DNA of 41,352 bases from a virus. The notes under the pieces are model-generated. The model saw only the letters and a list, made by a program, of their open reading frames with translations, did no database searches and was not told the DNA's origin. Below, in pieces: positions 38,201 through 41,352 of this stretch. The translations under genes were made by a program, and so were the position numbers. Within the stretch, counting starts at the first letter, position 1, and every line of letters begins with the position of its first letter. The stretch spans positions 1 through 41,352 of the IMG/VR virus record IMGVR_UViG_3300008952_001992. One strand, written 5' to 3'.

Positions 38201-38419
38201 GATCTCTACCAGGAGAGGGGCGAGAACAAGAAGGCCAACGAGATGGTCCAGAACAATCAGAAGCTCTGGGGTCTTCGCAATACGTTCAAGTCGACGGACA
38301 AGCGGATCCGCGAACTCCGGAAGACGGCCCGGGCCCTACCTGAGAAGGACCAGGCGCCGTACCTCGAGCGGATCGACAAGCTACAGCGGCGGTTCAACCG
38401 CCTGGTGGGCGATGGGTGA
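26252..38419 (+). CDS. giant polyvalent internal/ejected protein with four ADP-ribosyltransferase-like modules
   Basis: A 4055-aa protein. In order: a helical N-terminus with a hydrophobic stretch (about 135-195); a zincin motif HELIH (507-511); four 11-aa Pro-rich repeats (675-718); a ddrB-like ParB domain (about 735-960, with GNARTM at 838-843); ADP-ribosyltransferase-like modules at about 1136-1370, 1373-1550 and 1552-1717 (each with VVYHGT or VVYHST and a closing AFRPEQIKSA-type segment); an unnamed block (1723-2233); a fourth such module (2293-2540, YHGSPHRFDKFS); a phage block with IEEIQSDWHQ (about 2820); a coiled coil; and an LPD38-like region (about 3384-3816, RNFFRDIFTA and NVTVDFTKKGEW). 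Polyvalent proteins are injected with phage DNA and act on host targets. No RNA polymerase or lysozyme motif was seen. Confidence 0.85.
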   Translation: MSLDTTKAQEWLKGAGDQAAPLGSPVFTAPSAMTTSDQLWQRARLKSTKGTLEGLKEGGLLQAVPFGKELSRAPIVREIEFLSRATIDEKELDKAIEAVRAGTGSQEQFNLIVEDMVQRSRPGSTGYYAMQGLKSITSFGLEIAATSGIAALGRGVGARALAKIGVSEGLVGRMAVAGAGEAARFAAIDAGKYGLDWLFTDEDEEAWSASDLEAFRRAMPEFELDATDDGRLQLVLTELGSTITDKKWEARTSGYIELIAERMGPTLGAAFRKLPLGGKIMALEQDLFRWLRGKGYAKNLDELAALVGRKAELQGPLEEWFEERAGAALRGLTPGMEETLGEVVPGSFEEGFGEFIAILAPGTARAVAGRAFGQSAEELREVIEDAKAGSVLHELAQAERAKAEGQTPAGETDRVAAEGIARMQAQLERDADPSDSPVELVDVAEEDQPLAGQIEAVAEASGVDIRWFSTDSGEASPYPAVQAGEGVVLMDTALLQDEALVRKILLHELIHDIGSKSQETLDELIADLREFDPQGLAKAAAAIQKDRGGDISRGLRLEEGAARRAEEVDALVFYLQSKEGASWLEQLEKAEDRGPLKRLVDMIRDLLARVGLGKGSPEAQAMASLSDALGGPVTTSDLNAARSIRAALAKALESELGAEMVILPPSKRPSVRRPEEGPPPEAAAPEKGPPPKAAVPEEGPPPEAAAPEKGPPPEAAVPEEEEEGIPALSARATRYQSAPEGDQLETLELAGGRSIPVTYRVVEADDVLPTHDAREGFRPNEGADINERPYQDPTEGKASRATVEKIADKPKPKLIFTDTASPVDGPPIVTPEGVVLGGNARTMAMQLAYSRGGKQAAAFRRAARAFAKRVGADPAGIKNPVIVREVPADQVGARGELSRELNAPLTTARTAIADAVSRGAKIDAKAAVRVSKLLGDETLGTAFNDAKKTQALLGELVRIGAFTDADVTSMLEDRGLLTKSGRDTVEQALLGAAMPDVRRIAEMAPLGRQKIIRSLPSLIRIRSKWGEFTRHLGNMADGARTLRESRLPLEDVLGQQSIVPEAWKDDQVAVDLLRVFSEVGQKQWASRMRALAEQITDQTSGQSGMFADVVASSPEAAVRLVTDPEARFAVRRRTNTPEFRRWFGNSKVVDENGKPLVVYHSTHAEFTEADPTRGVSSLGFHVGTAEQAQATQETAGTKADVDARRPMEGQRIMPLYVSLQSPLRMEDKGPWYSFAVVERLASEHGIQDPTPLPENARELAGKDAAHLSITWDGYSEARKKYEVVRRARLLEWMEAHPEASRDAVQDAGVQAANAYVRELIQSAGYDGIVYANKFEGEGDSWIAFRPEQVKSATGNRGTFDPESPDIRFAVARPDTPEFKRWFKDSKVVDAEGKPLVVYHGTRGKFTVYDRSRDGQTFWDDEMPSPVGGFWAADSPEIASGYAEVSAAPTGSGQKVMPVYMSIQNPYVVAAEDYADAGFDAIPDPYHLMRDGYDGIVVNKGEWKEWRLRGPNVITRTGTDYVAFRPEQIKSATGNRGTFDPESPDIRFAVARPDTPEFKRWFKDSKVVDDEDRPLVVYHGTADSWTVPNLSKLGTSTNAHFSTLGFFFTPSRDSADFYRQWAVGMGEEGGDVMEVYMALQNPRELTYAEASALPSKAAATALREQAQSEGYDGFVLVDEAGVGEQPKEYIAFEPTQIKSATGNRGTFDPESPDIRFSVSAREFERGVNPLPAPEGAEVRVRKKLKRKGKVGRQRNKRQTIKLRGGRRFTLGRINVRDWVRRVEDTLTDEELERAKNWYPDARNFFAETGDQWPNFVTAWLIANKNVDVTGATLNALRGREHVMSPPTTLGSEASPKAGLSEDAMGTFWRWARGDEGVTLEGLDVGQKLFDFIDSALGKRTRSWMGDDARAGDPFVVDVHSARDMGYLDEALYNWLEKEGAPSDVLEQLEVEIKGAPSETQYERAAELGNRIADYLNKTNYRGGGWDAAAVQAVGWITMQKVTGRALGFPDLTLPRMTRTVTAAAMFGEGAPLAEQFPEFADLPYEGQLRVTQRLVDKALEVANPLVGDLPVLSITYGGGGFLEYPVEPSAAIRVSGSPEGVDSLGQAMAYLLQQTAVRSEKPLALTKSGGLPSKANAWFVDIQSPELAQDEDARQRFWKALMVRTDAVKGYHPTNRGVLIGVDTSGEYAEKQFQGLKKGLPKLESLIDNEVNAALIDAGISADVDVMPGEVQVTHNDWTTDKEGRGHLQGLGARWGPEIQRELRGSGRRSVEAELREALEAEAEAEVTDRFAVAAYHGSPHRFDKFSTDKIGTGEGSQVYGWGLYFASKKEVAEYYKHALGRLAHEPTVKIAGEVVDEVWAREEGRLNVWEAILDATEGGDTGKRVVEMADETVRENARLYSAPVYAQDLEWWEANRDSITVGWGGRGYQVSLAPSEDEYLLWDRPLSEQSEKVREALEQVRPGFQEEERAYRERYPHSPIGERTGSNIYGDVSRREGSDRAASQALLAAGVRGVKYLDGTSRGKGEGSYNYVIFDEADVEITDRFAVARQDQLGFFSGVEKAALDLASHSPQKSYHKAQVRPRLKKYGAKDEELDWMLLDEWLRGLPKGHKITDDELLEFVRENAVVVEEKVLGEPRSKKIALSEEERRAELESLPMEELIRESGLEWESSGDLDQDREDLIDGIIEDQNLGYSGRGIDPSGEVDLTSPTLFNTSNLVLPGGEGHRELLLTLPVRLPSDDQIAFPSFEEWSSEWLTGEARQDAEWARMVYQKAREEAGKEERARLQNTRYQSPHFPGTPNLLVSIRFNERTDADGARVLFIEEIQSDWHQTGREKGYQKGPDTRTLEKLSREELMTIARTNDPNGVWDDEASIAEFGEPVSRETLLEVIRGWEREDPGFNVEQFLRARASTGGVPDAPFKTSWPTLAMKRMVRWAAENGFDKIAWTTGAQQVDRYETELRQAVDAIEWKPSEGSGHGTSVTFLKGGSVLHPLPTARDRVPHSLTVDERGIVTDGQVPWMGHPLEEVVGKDIARQILAEDSGTVEGEGLTIGGKGFTEFYDKRLADTANKIGKKFGAKVGRTQIAERKYEPFTSEGVRVDDPFMDESGRFEVDPQDHYGITPKLLSEAVSVHSLPITPQMRESVMEHGMPRFAARRRPGQRFKRTFSFDLPDEGLSDLWRRRIQDEFIRIQRLEGALGNVSVDDSVYETVSAASSKMRGAINQLRRDFVEPIYDEIRAIVRAGGTAKEAADYLLARHAPSRNKVIAARALADAKAEAQKRAEAKAVRAMKRGQAKGLTYEELLAEFVKNEPLGEVRFQDVEKDPGSGIPTSEALETVKKAESGKSAAHFKGLGKLVDRMNTESLRRRLKAGLLSQEQFDAYLSQWDHYVPFKTDTDLSPYVTGGGFSVSGSEFHRAGGRETVPDSPLQFAIQQAYQAIERAEKNRAGRDFYGLLKRHSRLVEFSEDQPEDYVPPDQLEEGQLAFKKNGKQIIISLPDKLLARAIGRVGRVRLPAYMRALNKAVRLFVATRTSLSPDFLARNFFRDIFTASIHISSEQGEDLARRARKGVFKAIAAGYQIRRGKVDRRKGYHKDYLEYEESGGLIGWYYTPTIDELEGEVNDLAKDVSPTLGRRATSPVRELLAWTDDANHAIENGIRLSLFRELRKDGFSAKEAAKIARNVTVDFTKKGEWSSVTNTLFVFSNAGIQGIRKNLAVLRTSRGKKFAAGLVASGFAGAVTNMLVGGEDDDGELLYLKIPDHIRDSHLCIIHPNGDTPIPGGKGHYFKLPLGYGWSSFWALGSRIAEVASGRVSVLEASAGLVRAIGDSWNPIGVAPDIWQFLSPTLTDPLVQHATNTSWAGNPIMPEHPGYGLEIPDSQRHFKSVSKGSEWIAKWLNTVTGGDEVEGGLVDVSPETFDHFFEFLTGSAGAAAQRTVDIPLKLANGEIPKISEIPVLRTFVGTPSEWFVSKTYYANRDNIERLKKRVDLYQERGENKKANEMVQNNQKLWGLRNTFKSTDKRIRELRKTARALPEKDQAPYLERIDKLQRRFNRLVGDG
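28274..28405 (+). repeat. 33-bp tandem repeat encoding a Pro-rich linker
   Basis: Four 33-bp units encode the 11-aa motif E-(E/K)-G-P-P-P-(E/K)-A-A-(A/V)-P, with units 1/3 and 2/4 most alike (a 66-bp higher-order period). It lies between the zincin-containing region and the ParB-like domain and is probably a flexible, extended linker that can vary in length by slippage. Confidence 0.8.
30278..30418 (+). repeat. 141-bp module-boundary repeat, copy A
   Basis: This stretch and 30815-30955 are the same length and differ at only two bases. It encodes the end of one ADP-ribosyltransferase-like module (AFRPEQVKSATGNRGT), the joint (FDPESPDIRFAVARPD) and the opening of the next (TPEFKRWFKDSKVVD). 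A diverged version of the opening precedes module 1 near 29659-29702. Confidence 0.9.
30815..30955 (+). repeat. 141-bp module-boundary repeat, copy B
   Basis: Second copy of the 141-bp boundary repeat, 537 bp downstream of copy A and in the same frame. The DNA between the copies, which encodes the core of module 2, is not repeated in modules 1 or 3. Confidence 0.9.
31334..31396 (+). repeat. 63-bp partial boundary repeat, copy C
   Basis: Identical over 63 bp to positions 30830-30892 of copy B. It encodes QIKSATGNRGTFDPESPDIRF at the end of module 3, after which the sequence turns into an unrelated block. Confidence 0.88.
32955..33110 (+). other. overprinted or relic 51-aa reading frame inside the giant gene
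   Basis: An ATG-to-TAA frame, +1 relative to the giant gene, encodes MTGQPTKKAGATYKGLVPAG, then DPRYNESFVVLGGAPSKPNS, then a Lys-Pro tail (EKPSKPKPKPK). It reads like a normal protein. Third codon positions are G or C in 43 of 51 codons (84 percent), compared with 28 of 53 (53 percent) for the giant frame over the same bases. So the codon signature of this stretch belongs to the other frame. It may be a former small gene now read through in a different frame, or a gene still expressed inside the giant one. GCGAGGTGCAGGTAA upstream offers weak ribosome sites. Confidence 0.5.
33110..33130 (+). repeat. 21-bp direct repeat flanking module 4, left copy
   Basis: A 21-bp sequence encoding TDRFAVA is found here and again, identical, at 33875-33895. 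The two copies are 765 bp (255 codons) apart and in the same frame. Between them lies the whole fourth ADP-ribosyltransferase-like module. Confidence 0.85.
33875..33895 (+). repeat. 21-bp direct repeat flanking module 4, right copy
   Basis: Identical to 33110-33130. It also encodes TDRFAVA and ends the fourth module. Confidence 0.85.
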
Positions 38420-38627
38420 TAATCTTCGCGACTACCTTGCGTTCCGCGACGAGACCCTCCGCGCACAGGGCAATCGCAAGCTGCGCTCACGCCTCAACGC
38501 GACCGAGGCGAAGTTACGCAAGCTCCGAGGCGAGTTTGACCGTGCCAGGTCCGCGGAGGCCCGGAAGGCTATCCTGGAACGGATGCGGGCGGCGCGGGCT
38601 CAGTTTGCTCGGTGGTATCGTGGCTAA
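38412..38627 (+). CDS. 71-aa basic helical protein
   Basis: A 71-aa protein starting at ATG 38412, overlapping the last codons of the giant gene by eight bases. It is almost entirely charged helix (LRDYLAFRDETLRAQGNRKL, AKLRKLRGEFDRARSAEARK) and ends ARAQFARWYRG, so it should form a coiled coil with strong positive charge. It may be a DNA- or protein-binding companion of the giant protein. No family is recognised. Its last 59 bases are also covered by the end of a minus-strand gene, so the two transcripts converge. Confidence 0.6.
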   Translation: MGDNLRDYLAFRDETLRAQGNRKLRSRLNATEAKLRKLRGEFDRARSAEARKAILERMRAARAQFARWYRG

Positions 38628-38910
38628 CGGTCACCGTCGCGGAGTTCTTGAGCAGGACGATCGGGGCGGGGTCCTTGGAACCCTCGGGGACGAGGTAGAA
38701 CCCGGAGAGCTCGTCGGCGGCTACCGCAGCGGGATCGTGCATCCTCTTGCCCACGAGCAGGTTCTCGTCGGACCAACTGTAGCGGTGGATGCTCCCGCGG
38801 CGACCGGCCCGGTAAACCTCGATCACTTCGGGCTCTTCGCTCATGTTCAAACGGTAGAAGAAGAACCCCTCACAGGCGGGATAGGCCCGCTTCCATTTGA
38901 GTTGCGCCAT
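38569..38910 (-). CDS. 113-aa hypothetical protein on the opposite strand
   Basis: A minus-strand frame of 113 codons whose product looks like real protein: MAQLKWKRAYPACEGFFFYR, then EPEVIEVYRAGRRGSIHRYS, then LSGFYLVPEGSKDPAPIVLL. There are several aromatic residues, well-mixed charges and few Arg/Ser/Pro-biased runs, unlike antisense shadows of this GC-rich genome. The competing plus-strand frame (38416-38928) does not look like protein. No Shine-Dalgarno is evident. The start lies 22 bp from the ATG of the plus-strand lipoprotein, so the two may share a divergent promoter. The last part overlaps the end of the 71-aa gene. The function is unknown. Confidence 0.6.
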   Translation of the reverse strand: MAQLKWKRAYPACEGFFFYRLNMSEEPEVIEVYRAGRRGSIHRYSWSDENLLVGKRMHDPAAVAADELSGFYLVPEGSKDPAPIVLLKNSATVTVSHDTTEQTEPAPPASVPG

Positions 38911-38932
38911 TCAACAAGACTAGACTGAACAA
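38897..38932 (+). promoter_or_regulatory. candidate promoter giving a leaderless lipoprotein mRNA
   Basis: TTGAGT at 38897-38902 and TAGACT at 38921-38926, 18 bp apart, resemble sigma-70 -35 and -10 boxes. The ATG of the lipoprotein starts six bases after the -10, so transcription would begin at about the start codon. There is no Shine-Dalgarno, which fits a leaderless message. A promoter here would let the lysis genes be expressed separately from the giant gene. Confidence 0.45.
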
Positions 38933-39322
38933 ATGAAAAATCCCATTGAAATCCTGTCCGTGTTGGCCCTGCTGTGCCTGTCGTCGTGCGTGACCTCTGG
39001 TGACCTGGCCCGGATTGAGCAGGCCCAGGCTCACTACCAGGGTGTCCAGCGGGAGGCCCTCGAGGAGCTCCGCGAGGACACGATCACCCCGGACGAGTAC
39101 GAGGAGCGTACCGAGACCGCCTTCGACCACTTCAAGGAGGAGCTGGGCGAGACCATCGACACGGTGGAGGCCCGCACCGAGGCGGCGCTCACCGCTGGCA
39201 CGTCGACGGGCAACCCGCTCCTCGACATGGGGCTCACGGCTTTGACGGGAGCGATGGCCGGGGCTCTGGGACTCAACGCCCATCGCAACCGACGCCGGAA
39301 GGACCGGGGGGAGACAGTCTGA
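38933..39322 (+). CDS. lipoprotein with C-terminal membrane helix (spanin-like)
   Basis: A 129-aa protein. It starts with a lipoprotein signal (IEILSVLALLCLSSC, lipobox LSSC with C19), continues with a helical, highly charged stretch (about 25-85: AHYQGVQREALEELREDTIT and DEYEERTETAFDHFKEELGE), and ends with a hydrophobic helix (about 96-114, DMGLTALTGAMAGALGL) followed by basic NRRRKDR. That is the architecture of a unimolecular spanin: the lipid anchor goes in the outer membrane and the C-terminal helix in the inner membrane, so both membranes fuse at lysis. It is the first gene of the small cassette after the giant gene. The helix is Gly/Ala-rich, so an ordinary lipoprotein is the alternative. 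Confidence 0.55.
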   Translation: MKNPIEILSVLALLCLSSCVTSGDLARIEQAQAHYQGVQREALEELREDTITPDEYEERTETAFDHFKEELGETIDTVEARTEAALTAGTSTGNPLLDMGLTALTGAMAGALGLNAHRNRRRKDRGETV

Positions 39323-39984
39323 TGCAGGCCCTACTCATTTCCGCTCTTGCCCTCGCTGCTCAACCGGACTTCGAGTTCTCTGGCGCGGTGCCGGCTGACG
39401 GCTACCTGGGCGCGGTCACGGTCCCCGAGCTCCCCGTGGGCGCTACCGAGGAGACCCACGACCTCCGATACAGCTTCTCCATCGACGCCGATGTGGAGGG
39501 TGGCGGCCAAAACCGGAGCACCAAGACGCACCCCGGGCTCCCGCCCCTCTCCAACGGGGCCATGATGTGGCTGGTCACCCGCCAAGCGGACGACGGGCCG
39601 CCGCCGGAAGATCAGCCGATTGCCGATGCCGTGCTCCCCTGGCTCTCGACCTCGCGCACCTTCAAGGACTGGGGGCCGACGACGGGCAGCCCCACGGGGC
39701 CGTGGCCCGAGGTCGAGGAGTGGGCCCCTCTCTTCGAGCGCGGCGAGCCCTCGATCTACTGGGGTCCTGGGTCCCCGGAGCCCCCGGGCCCGTTCACCTA
39801 CGGCAGCGTGATCGAGGACGACTGGACAGTCTCGTATGACATTGGGCCGGGAGATGACCTCCAGGTTTGGCTCCCGCATGAGTGGGAGATGCCTGACTGG
39901 CCCGCGGACTCTCATCTCTGGCCGACTGCCCTCCGCGTCCGGGCCCGGGTAACCCTTGATCTGGGCTGGGTCCCCGCCGGCTAG
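39322..39984 (+). CDS. exported protein of unknown function
   Basis: A 220-aa protein overlapping the lipoprotein stop (TGATG). It begins with a short hydrophobic segment (MQALLISALALAAQP) that looks like a signal peptide with an Ala-x-Ala-type cleavage site. The mature part is acidic and rich in Pro, Trp and Gly (KDWGPTTGSPTGPWPEVEEW, PPGPFTYGSVIEDDWTVSYD) with beta-strand character. No catalytic motif of lysozymes, amidases or peptidases was found, so it is not evidently the endolysin, although it sits where one might be expected. It may bind a surface or envelope component. The function is unknown. Confidence 0.55.
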   Translation: MQALLISALALAAQPDFEFSGAVPADGYLGAVTVPELPVGATEETHDLRYSFSIDADVEGGGQNRSTKTHPGLPPLSNGAMMWLVTRQADDGPPPEDQPIADAVLPWLSTSRTFKDWGPTTGSPTGPWPEVEEWAPLFERGEPSIYWGPGSPEPPGPFTYGSVIEDDWTVSYDIGPGDDLQVWLPHEWEMPDWPADSHLWPTALRVRARVTLDLGWVPAG

Positions 39985-39995
39985 GTGTGTCTCTC

Positions 39996-40274
39996 ATGGC
40001 GATAACCGAGGGAGACTGGGCGAACCTGGCCGCCAATGTTGAGTCCATGCAGACTCAGCAGACCGAGATTCGGGAGGCCATGCGAGACGTAGACCTAGCC
40101 ATCCGCGGAGATGGCATGGGGGGTCCTGGCCTGGCCCATCGGGTCGTCCAGCTCGAGCAGTTCCAGGAGCAGATCCAGGGGCTGGTCCGCTGGGTCACCT
40201 TCGGGGTGCTCGGCCTGTTTGCGAATCTCCTGTGGGAGATCGTCCACGCCTACCTGGCGGCAAAGGGGGACTGA
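39996..40274 (+). CDS. holin-like single-span membrane protein
   Basis: A 92-aa protein; ATG 39996 is preferred over an in-frame GTG at 39987 although both are possible. The N-terminal 60 residues are helical and charged (DWANLAANVESMQTQQTEIR, VVQLEQFQEQIQGLV), followed by one transmembrane helix (about 66-88, RWVTFGVLGLFANLLWEIVH) and a short tail. This matches the layout of haemolysin XhlA-type phage membrane proteins, which help form the lysis pore. It lies between the two lipoprotein genes, which supports a lysis role. Direct evidence is limited to topology; a tail or core membrane protein would look similar. Confidence 0.55.
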   Translation: MAITEGDWANLAANVESMQTQQTEIREAMRDVDLAIRGDGMGGPGLAHRVVQLEQFQEQIQGLVRWVTFGVLGLFANLLWEIVHAYLAAKGD

Positions 40275-40278
40275 TCCG

Positions 40279-40755
40279 ATGCGCGGCATCCGGGGGCTGG
40301 CCTTCCTCATGGCCTTCCTGCCCGCCTGTAAGCTCCCTGGTGGAGACTTGGAGGTGATTCCGGGGGTGAGCTACGGAGAGAGCCTGAGCGGCCCTGACGG
40401 ATCCTACGCGGCCCTCTCGCTGACCTTTGTTCCGACCCCCCAGGCGGACCCGGGGGTGTCCGTCTACCGTCCCTTTCTGGACTCCCCAGGGGTGGACGTA
40501 CCGACGGGTAGCGATCTTGCCCTCCCCACCCCTCGAGCAGGCCCCGCCAGCTCCTCCGGCCCCGAGCACGTCCACCCCCCGAAGGATCCCGAAGTATCGG
40601 CACATCCGCCCGACGATGAAGCCGTGACCGTGGACACGCCTTGGGGGCCCATCCAGGTGGGGGGCAACGTCGCGCTCCTCATCTTGCTGTGGTACTTGCA
40701 GAAGCGCGGCGTGATTCCCGTTCCCAAAACCCACTCCAAGGAGTCAGCGGTATGA
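40279..40755 (+). CDS. second lipoprotein with C-terminal membrane helix (spanin-like)
   Basis: A 158-aa protein from ATG 40279. It has a lipoprotein signal (MRGIRGLAFLMAFLPAC, lipobox LPAC with C17), a beta-rich first part (LEVIPGVSYGESLSGPDGSY, AALSLTFVPTP), a Pro-rich linker (GVDVPTGSDLALPTPRAGPA, HPPKDPEVSAHPPDDEA) and a C-terminal helix (about 126-141, GGNVALLILLWYLQKRG). This is again the two-anchor layout of a unimolecular spanin, and the beta-rich plus Pro-rich periplasmic part is closer to T1-type spanins than the first lipoprotein is. The helix is short. The stop overlaps the next ATG. One of the two lipoproteins is likely the spanin; I cannot tell which. Confidence 0.55.
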   Translation: MRGIRGLAFLMAFLPACKLPGGDLEVIPGVSYGESLSGPDGSYAALSLTFVPTPQADPGVSVYRPFLDSPGVDVPTGSDLALPTPRAGPASSSGPEHVHPPKDPEVSAHPPDDEAVTVDTPWGPIQVGGNVALLILLWYLQKRGVIPVPKTHSKESAV

Positions 40756-40808
40756 CCAAGAAGAAAAAAGGCTACGGCGGCAAGGGCAAGGGCAAGGGCA
40801 ACAAGTAG
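40752..40808 (+). CDS. 18-aa Lys/Gly-rich microprotein
   Basis: An 18-codon frame, MTKKKKGYGGKGKGKGNK, starts in ATGA overlap with the second lipoprotein and ends TAG at 40808. The tight coupling and the clean, very basic product suggest it is translated. Tiny Lys/Gly proteins of this type occur in some phage genomes with no known role; nucleic acid binding is the obvious guess. After its stop, 16 bases separate it from the end of a minus-strand gene. Confidence 0.45.
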   Translation: MTKKKKGYGGKGKGKGNK

Positions 40809-40824
40809 CCGACGGGAGTACGCA

Positions 40825-41352
40825 TCAAGACTCCCAGAGGATCGGGGCCCAGGAGTTGAGCGGGTGGTCCGCGCACGGGAGCGTCGTCGTGATTAGTTGC
40901 TCTGCCGTCTTGCCCTTGTTCCAGGGGTCGCCGGGAATCCCGAGCATGTTCCGGGTGGCGAGGGCCTCGCGGGGGTCTGACCAGTCCGGGTGCCCGAGGG
41001 CTCGGAGCTGTGAGGATCCGCCGCCGTGCTCCTGGAGCGCCATACGCATTCCGGCCCTGATGGTGGCAGCGCGGCCCGTGACCGCGTTCAGGCGCTCGAC
41101 GCCGTGGTGGACGAGCGCCTCCTCGAAGGTGCGCTGGATCCGAGGGAACTCCCCGGGGGGTATGCGCTCCTCGTCGATGTTGAGCTTCTTCTGGTAGGCG
41201 TTGATCGGCTGCCCCCAGATCGGGTCCAGAGCTGGGATCGCCAGGACCGCCGCGCACTCCTCGTCCCAGACATGGAGCAGCGTCCGCTCGATCATCTCGA
41301 GGTCGTCGGCGTACCTGCCTGGGTAGATCGCCTCGGCGTTGGCGAGGATCGT
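40825..41352 (-). CDS. hypothetical protein, C-terminal part (cut by right edge)
   Basis: A minus-strand frame open from the right edge to TGA 40827-40825 (175 codons visible). The product reads as genuine protein, from TILANAEAIYPGRYADDLEM through ALDPIWGQPINAYQKKLNID to NSWAPILWES. An ATG at 41295 could start a 156-aa form, but the frame stays open and protein-like beyond it, so the gene probably begins outside the window. No motif of a methyltransferase, nuclease or lysis enzyme is visible. It is not the missing end of the left-edge methyltransferase gene. The function is unknown. Transcription converges with the lysis-like cassette. Confidence 0.6.
   Translation of the reverse strand, partial: TILANAEAIYPGRYADDLEMIERTLLHVWDEECAAVLAIPALDPIWGQPINAYQKKLNIDEERIPPGEFPRIQRTFEEALVHHGVERLNAVTGRAATIRAGMRMALQEHGGGSSQLRALGHPDWSDPREALATRNMLGIPGDPWNKGKTAEQLITTTLPCADHPLNSWAPILWES

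Noticed and set aside
26252-38419. Virion RNA polymerase or lytic transglycosylase inside the giant protein, as in N4 or T7 core proteins
   Set aside because: No recognisable polymerase motif or lysozyme-type catalytic signature was seen on reading the chain; the recognisable parts are polyvalent-protein domains.
38416-38928. 170-codon plus-strand frame after the giant gene
   Set aside because: The product is Arg/Ser/Ala/His-biased, typical of an off-frame translation. The 71-aa frame at 38412-38627 and the minus-strand 113-aa frame explain the region better.
1-41352. Circular genome in which the right-edge minus gene is the end of the left-edge methyltransferase
   Set aside because: Joining position 41352 to 1 puts the two frames out of register by one base, and the right-edge product has no methyltransferase motifs.
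1-41352. tRNA or other structured RNA genes
   Set aside because: No cloverleaf with a T-arm consensus was noticed by eye. A covariance search could not be run, so a missed one is possible.

Overview
The window is most of the genome of a double-stranded DNA phage with high GC content. The virion genes suggest a short-tailed (podovirus-like) phage: terminase, portal, scaffold, capsid, a tail adaptor and a nozzle-like protein are followed by large internal or ejected proteins, with no tail tube, sheath or tape measure. Two genes encode lipobox lipoproteins that end in a membrane helix (a unimolecular-spanin layout), so the host is probably Gram-negative. I cannot name the host. A complete sulfatase and a LamG-like domain hint at a host coated with sulfated polysaccharide, but that is inference. 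No integrase, tRNA, CRISPR array or RNA polymerase was recognised.

Layout. (1) 1-786, minus strand: a tightly overlapping operon of very small proteins that runs into the start of a C5-cytosine DNA methyltransferase cut by the window edge. (2) 787-921: divergent control region with an imperfect palindrome, next to an HTH regulator. (3) 922-6928, plus strand: DNA metabolism genes. These are an HTH protein, a RecE-like PD-(D/E)XK nuclease, two small probable ssDNA-binding proteins, an SF2 helicase, a VRR-NUC nuclease and a Prim-Pol primase-polymerase fused to an AAA+ helicase. No family A or B DNA polymerase is seen. (4) 6929-7256: twelve exact copies of the 9-mer GCCCAATCA in both orientations around a 29-nt alternating purine-pyrimidine tract, leading straight into a ribbon-helix-helix protein gene. 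This is a candidate replication origin or operator complex. (5) 7549-18370: packaging and head genes. The terminase subunits are separated by a four-gene cassette that carries the sulfatase. (6) 18421-26248: tail adaptor, a 1543-aa nozzle-like protein with a LamG-like insertion, and internal virion proteins. (7) 26252-38419: one 4055-aa polyvalent protein, about 29 percent of the window. It has a zincin motif, a ddrB-like ParB domain, four ADP-ribosyltransferase-like modules bounded by near-identical in-frame DNA repeats, and a C-terminal LPD38-type region. (8) 38412-40808: small proteins that look like a lysis cassette without a recognisable endolysin. (9) 38569-38910 and 40825-41352: minus-strand genes of unknown function, the second cut by the window edge.

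How it fits together: the left genes would regulate, modify, replicate and recombine the DNA. The centre builds the head and tail. The sulfatase and LamG-bearing proteins are candidates for attack on the host coat. The giant protein is likely packaged and delivered into the cell, where its ADP-ribosyltransferase modules could modify host targets. Many neighbouring genes overlap as ATGA, TGATG or TAATG and lack a strong Shine-Dalgarno site, which suggests heavy use of translational coupling.
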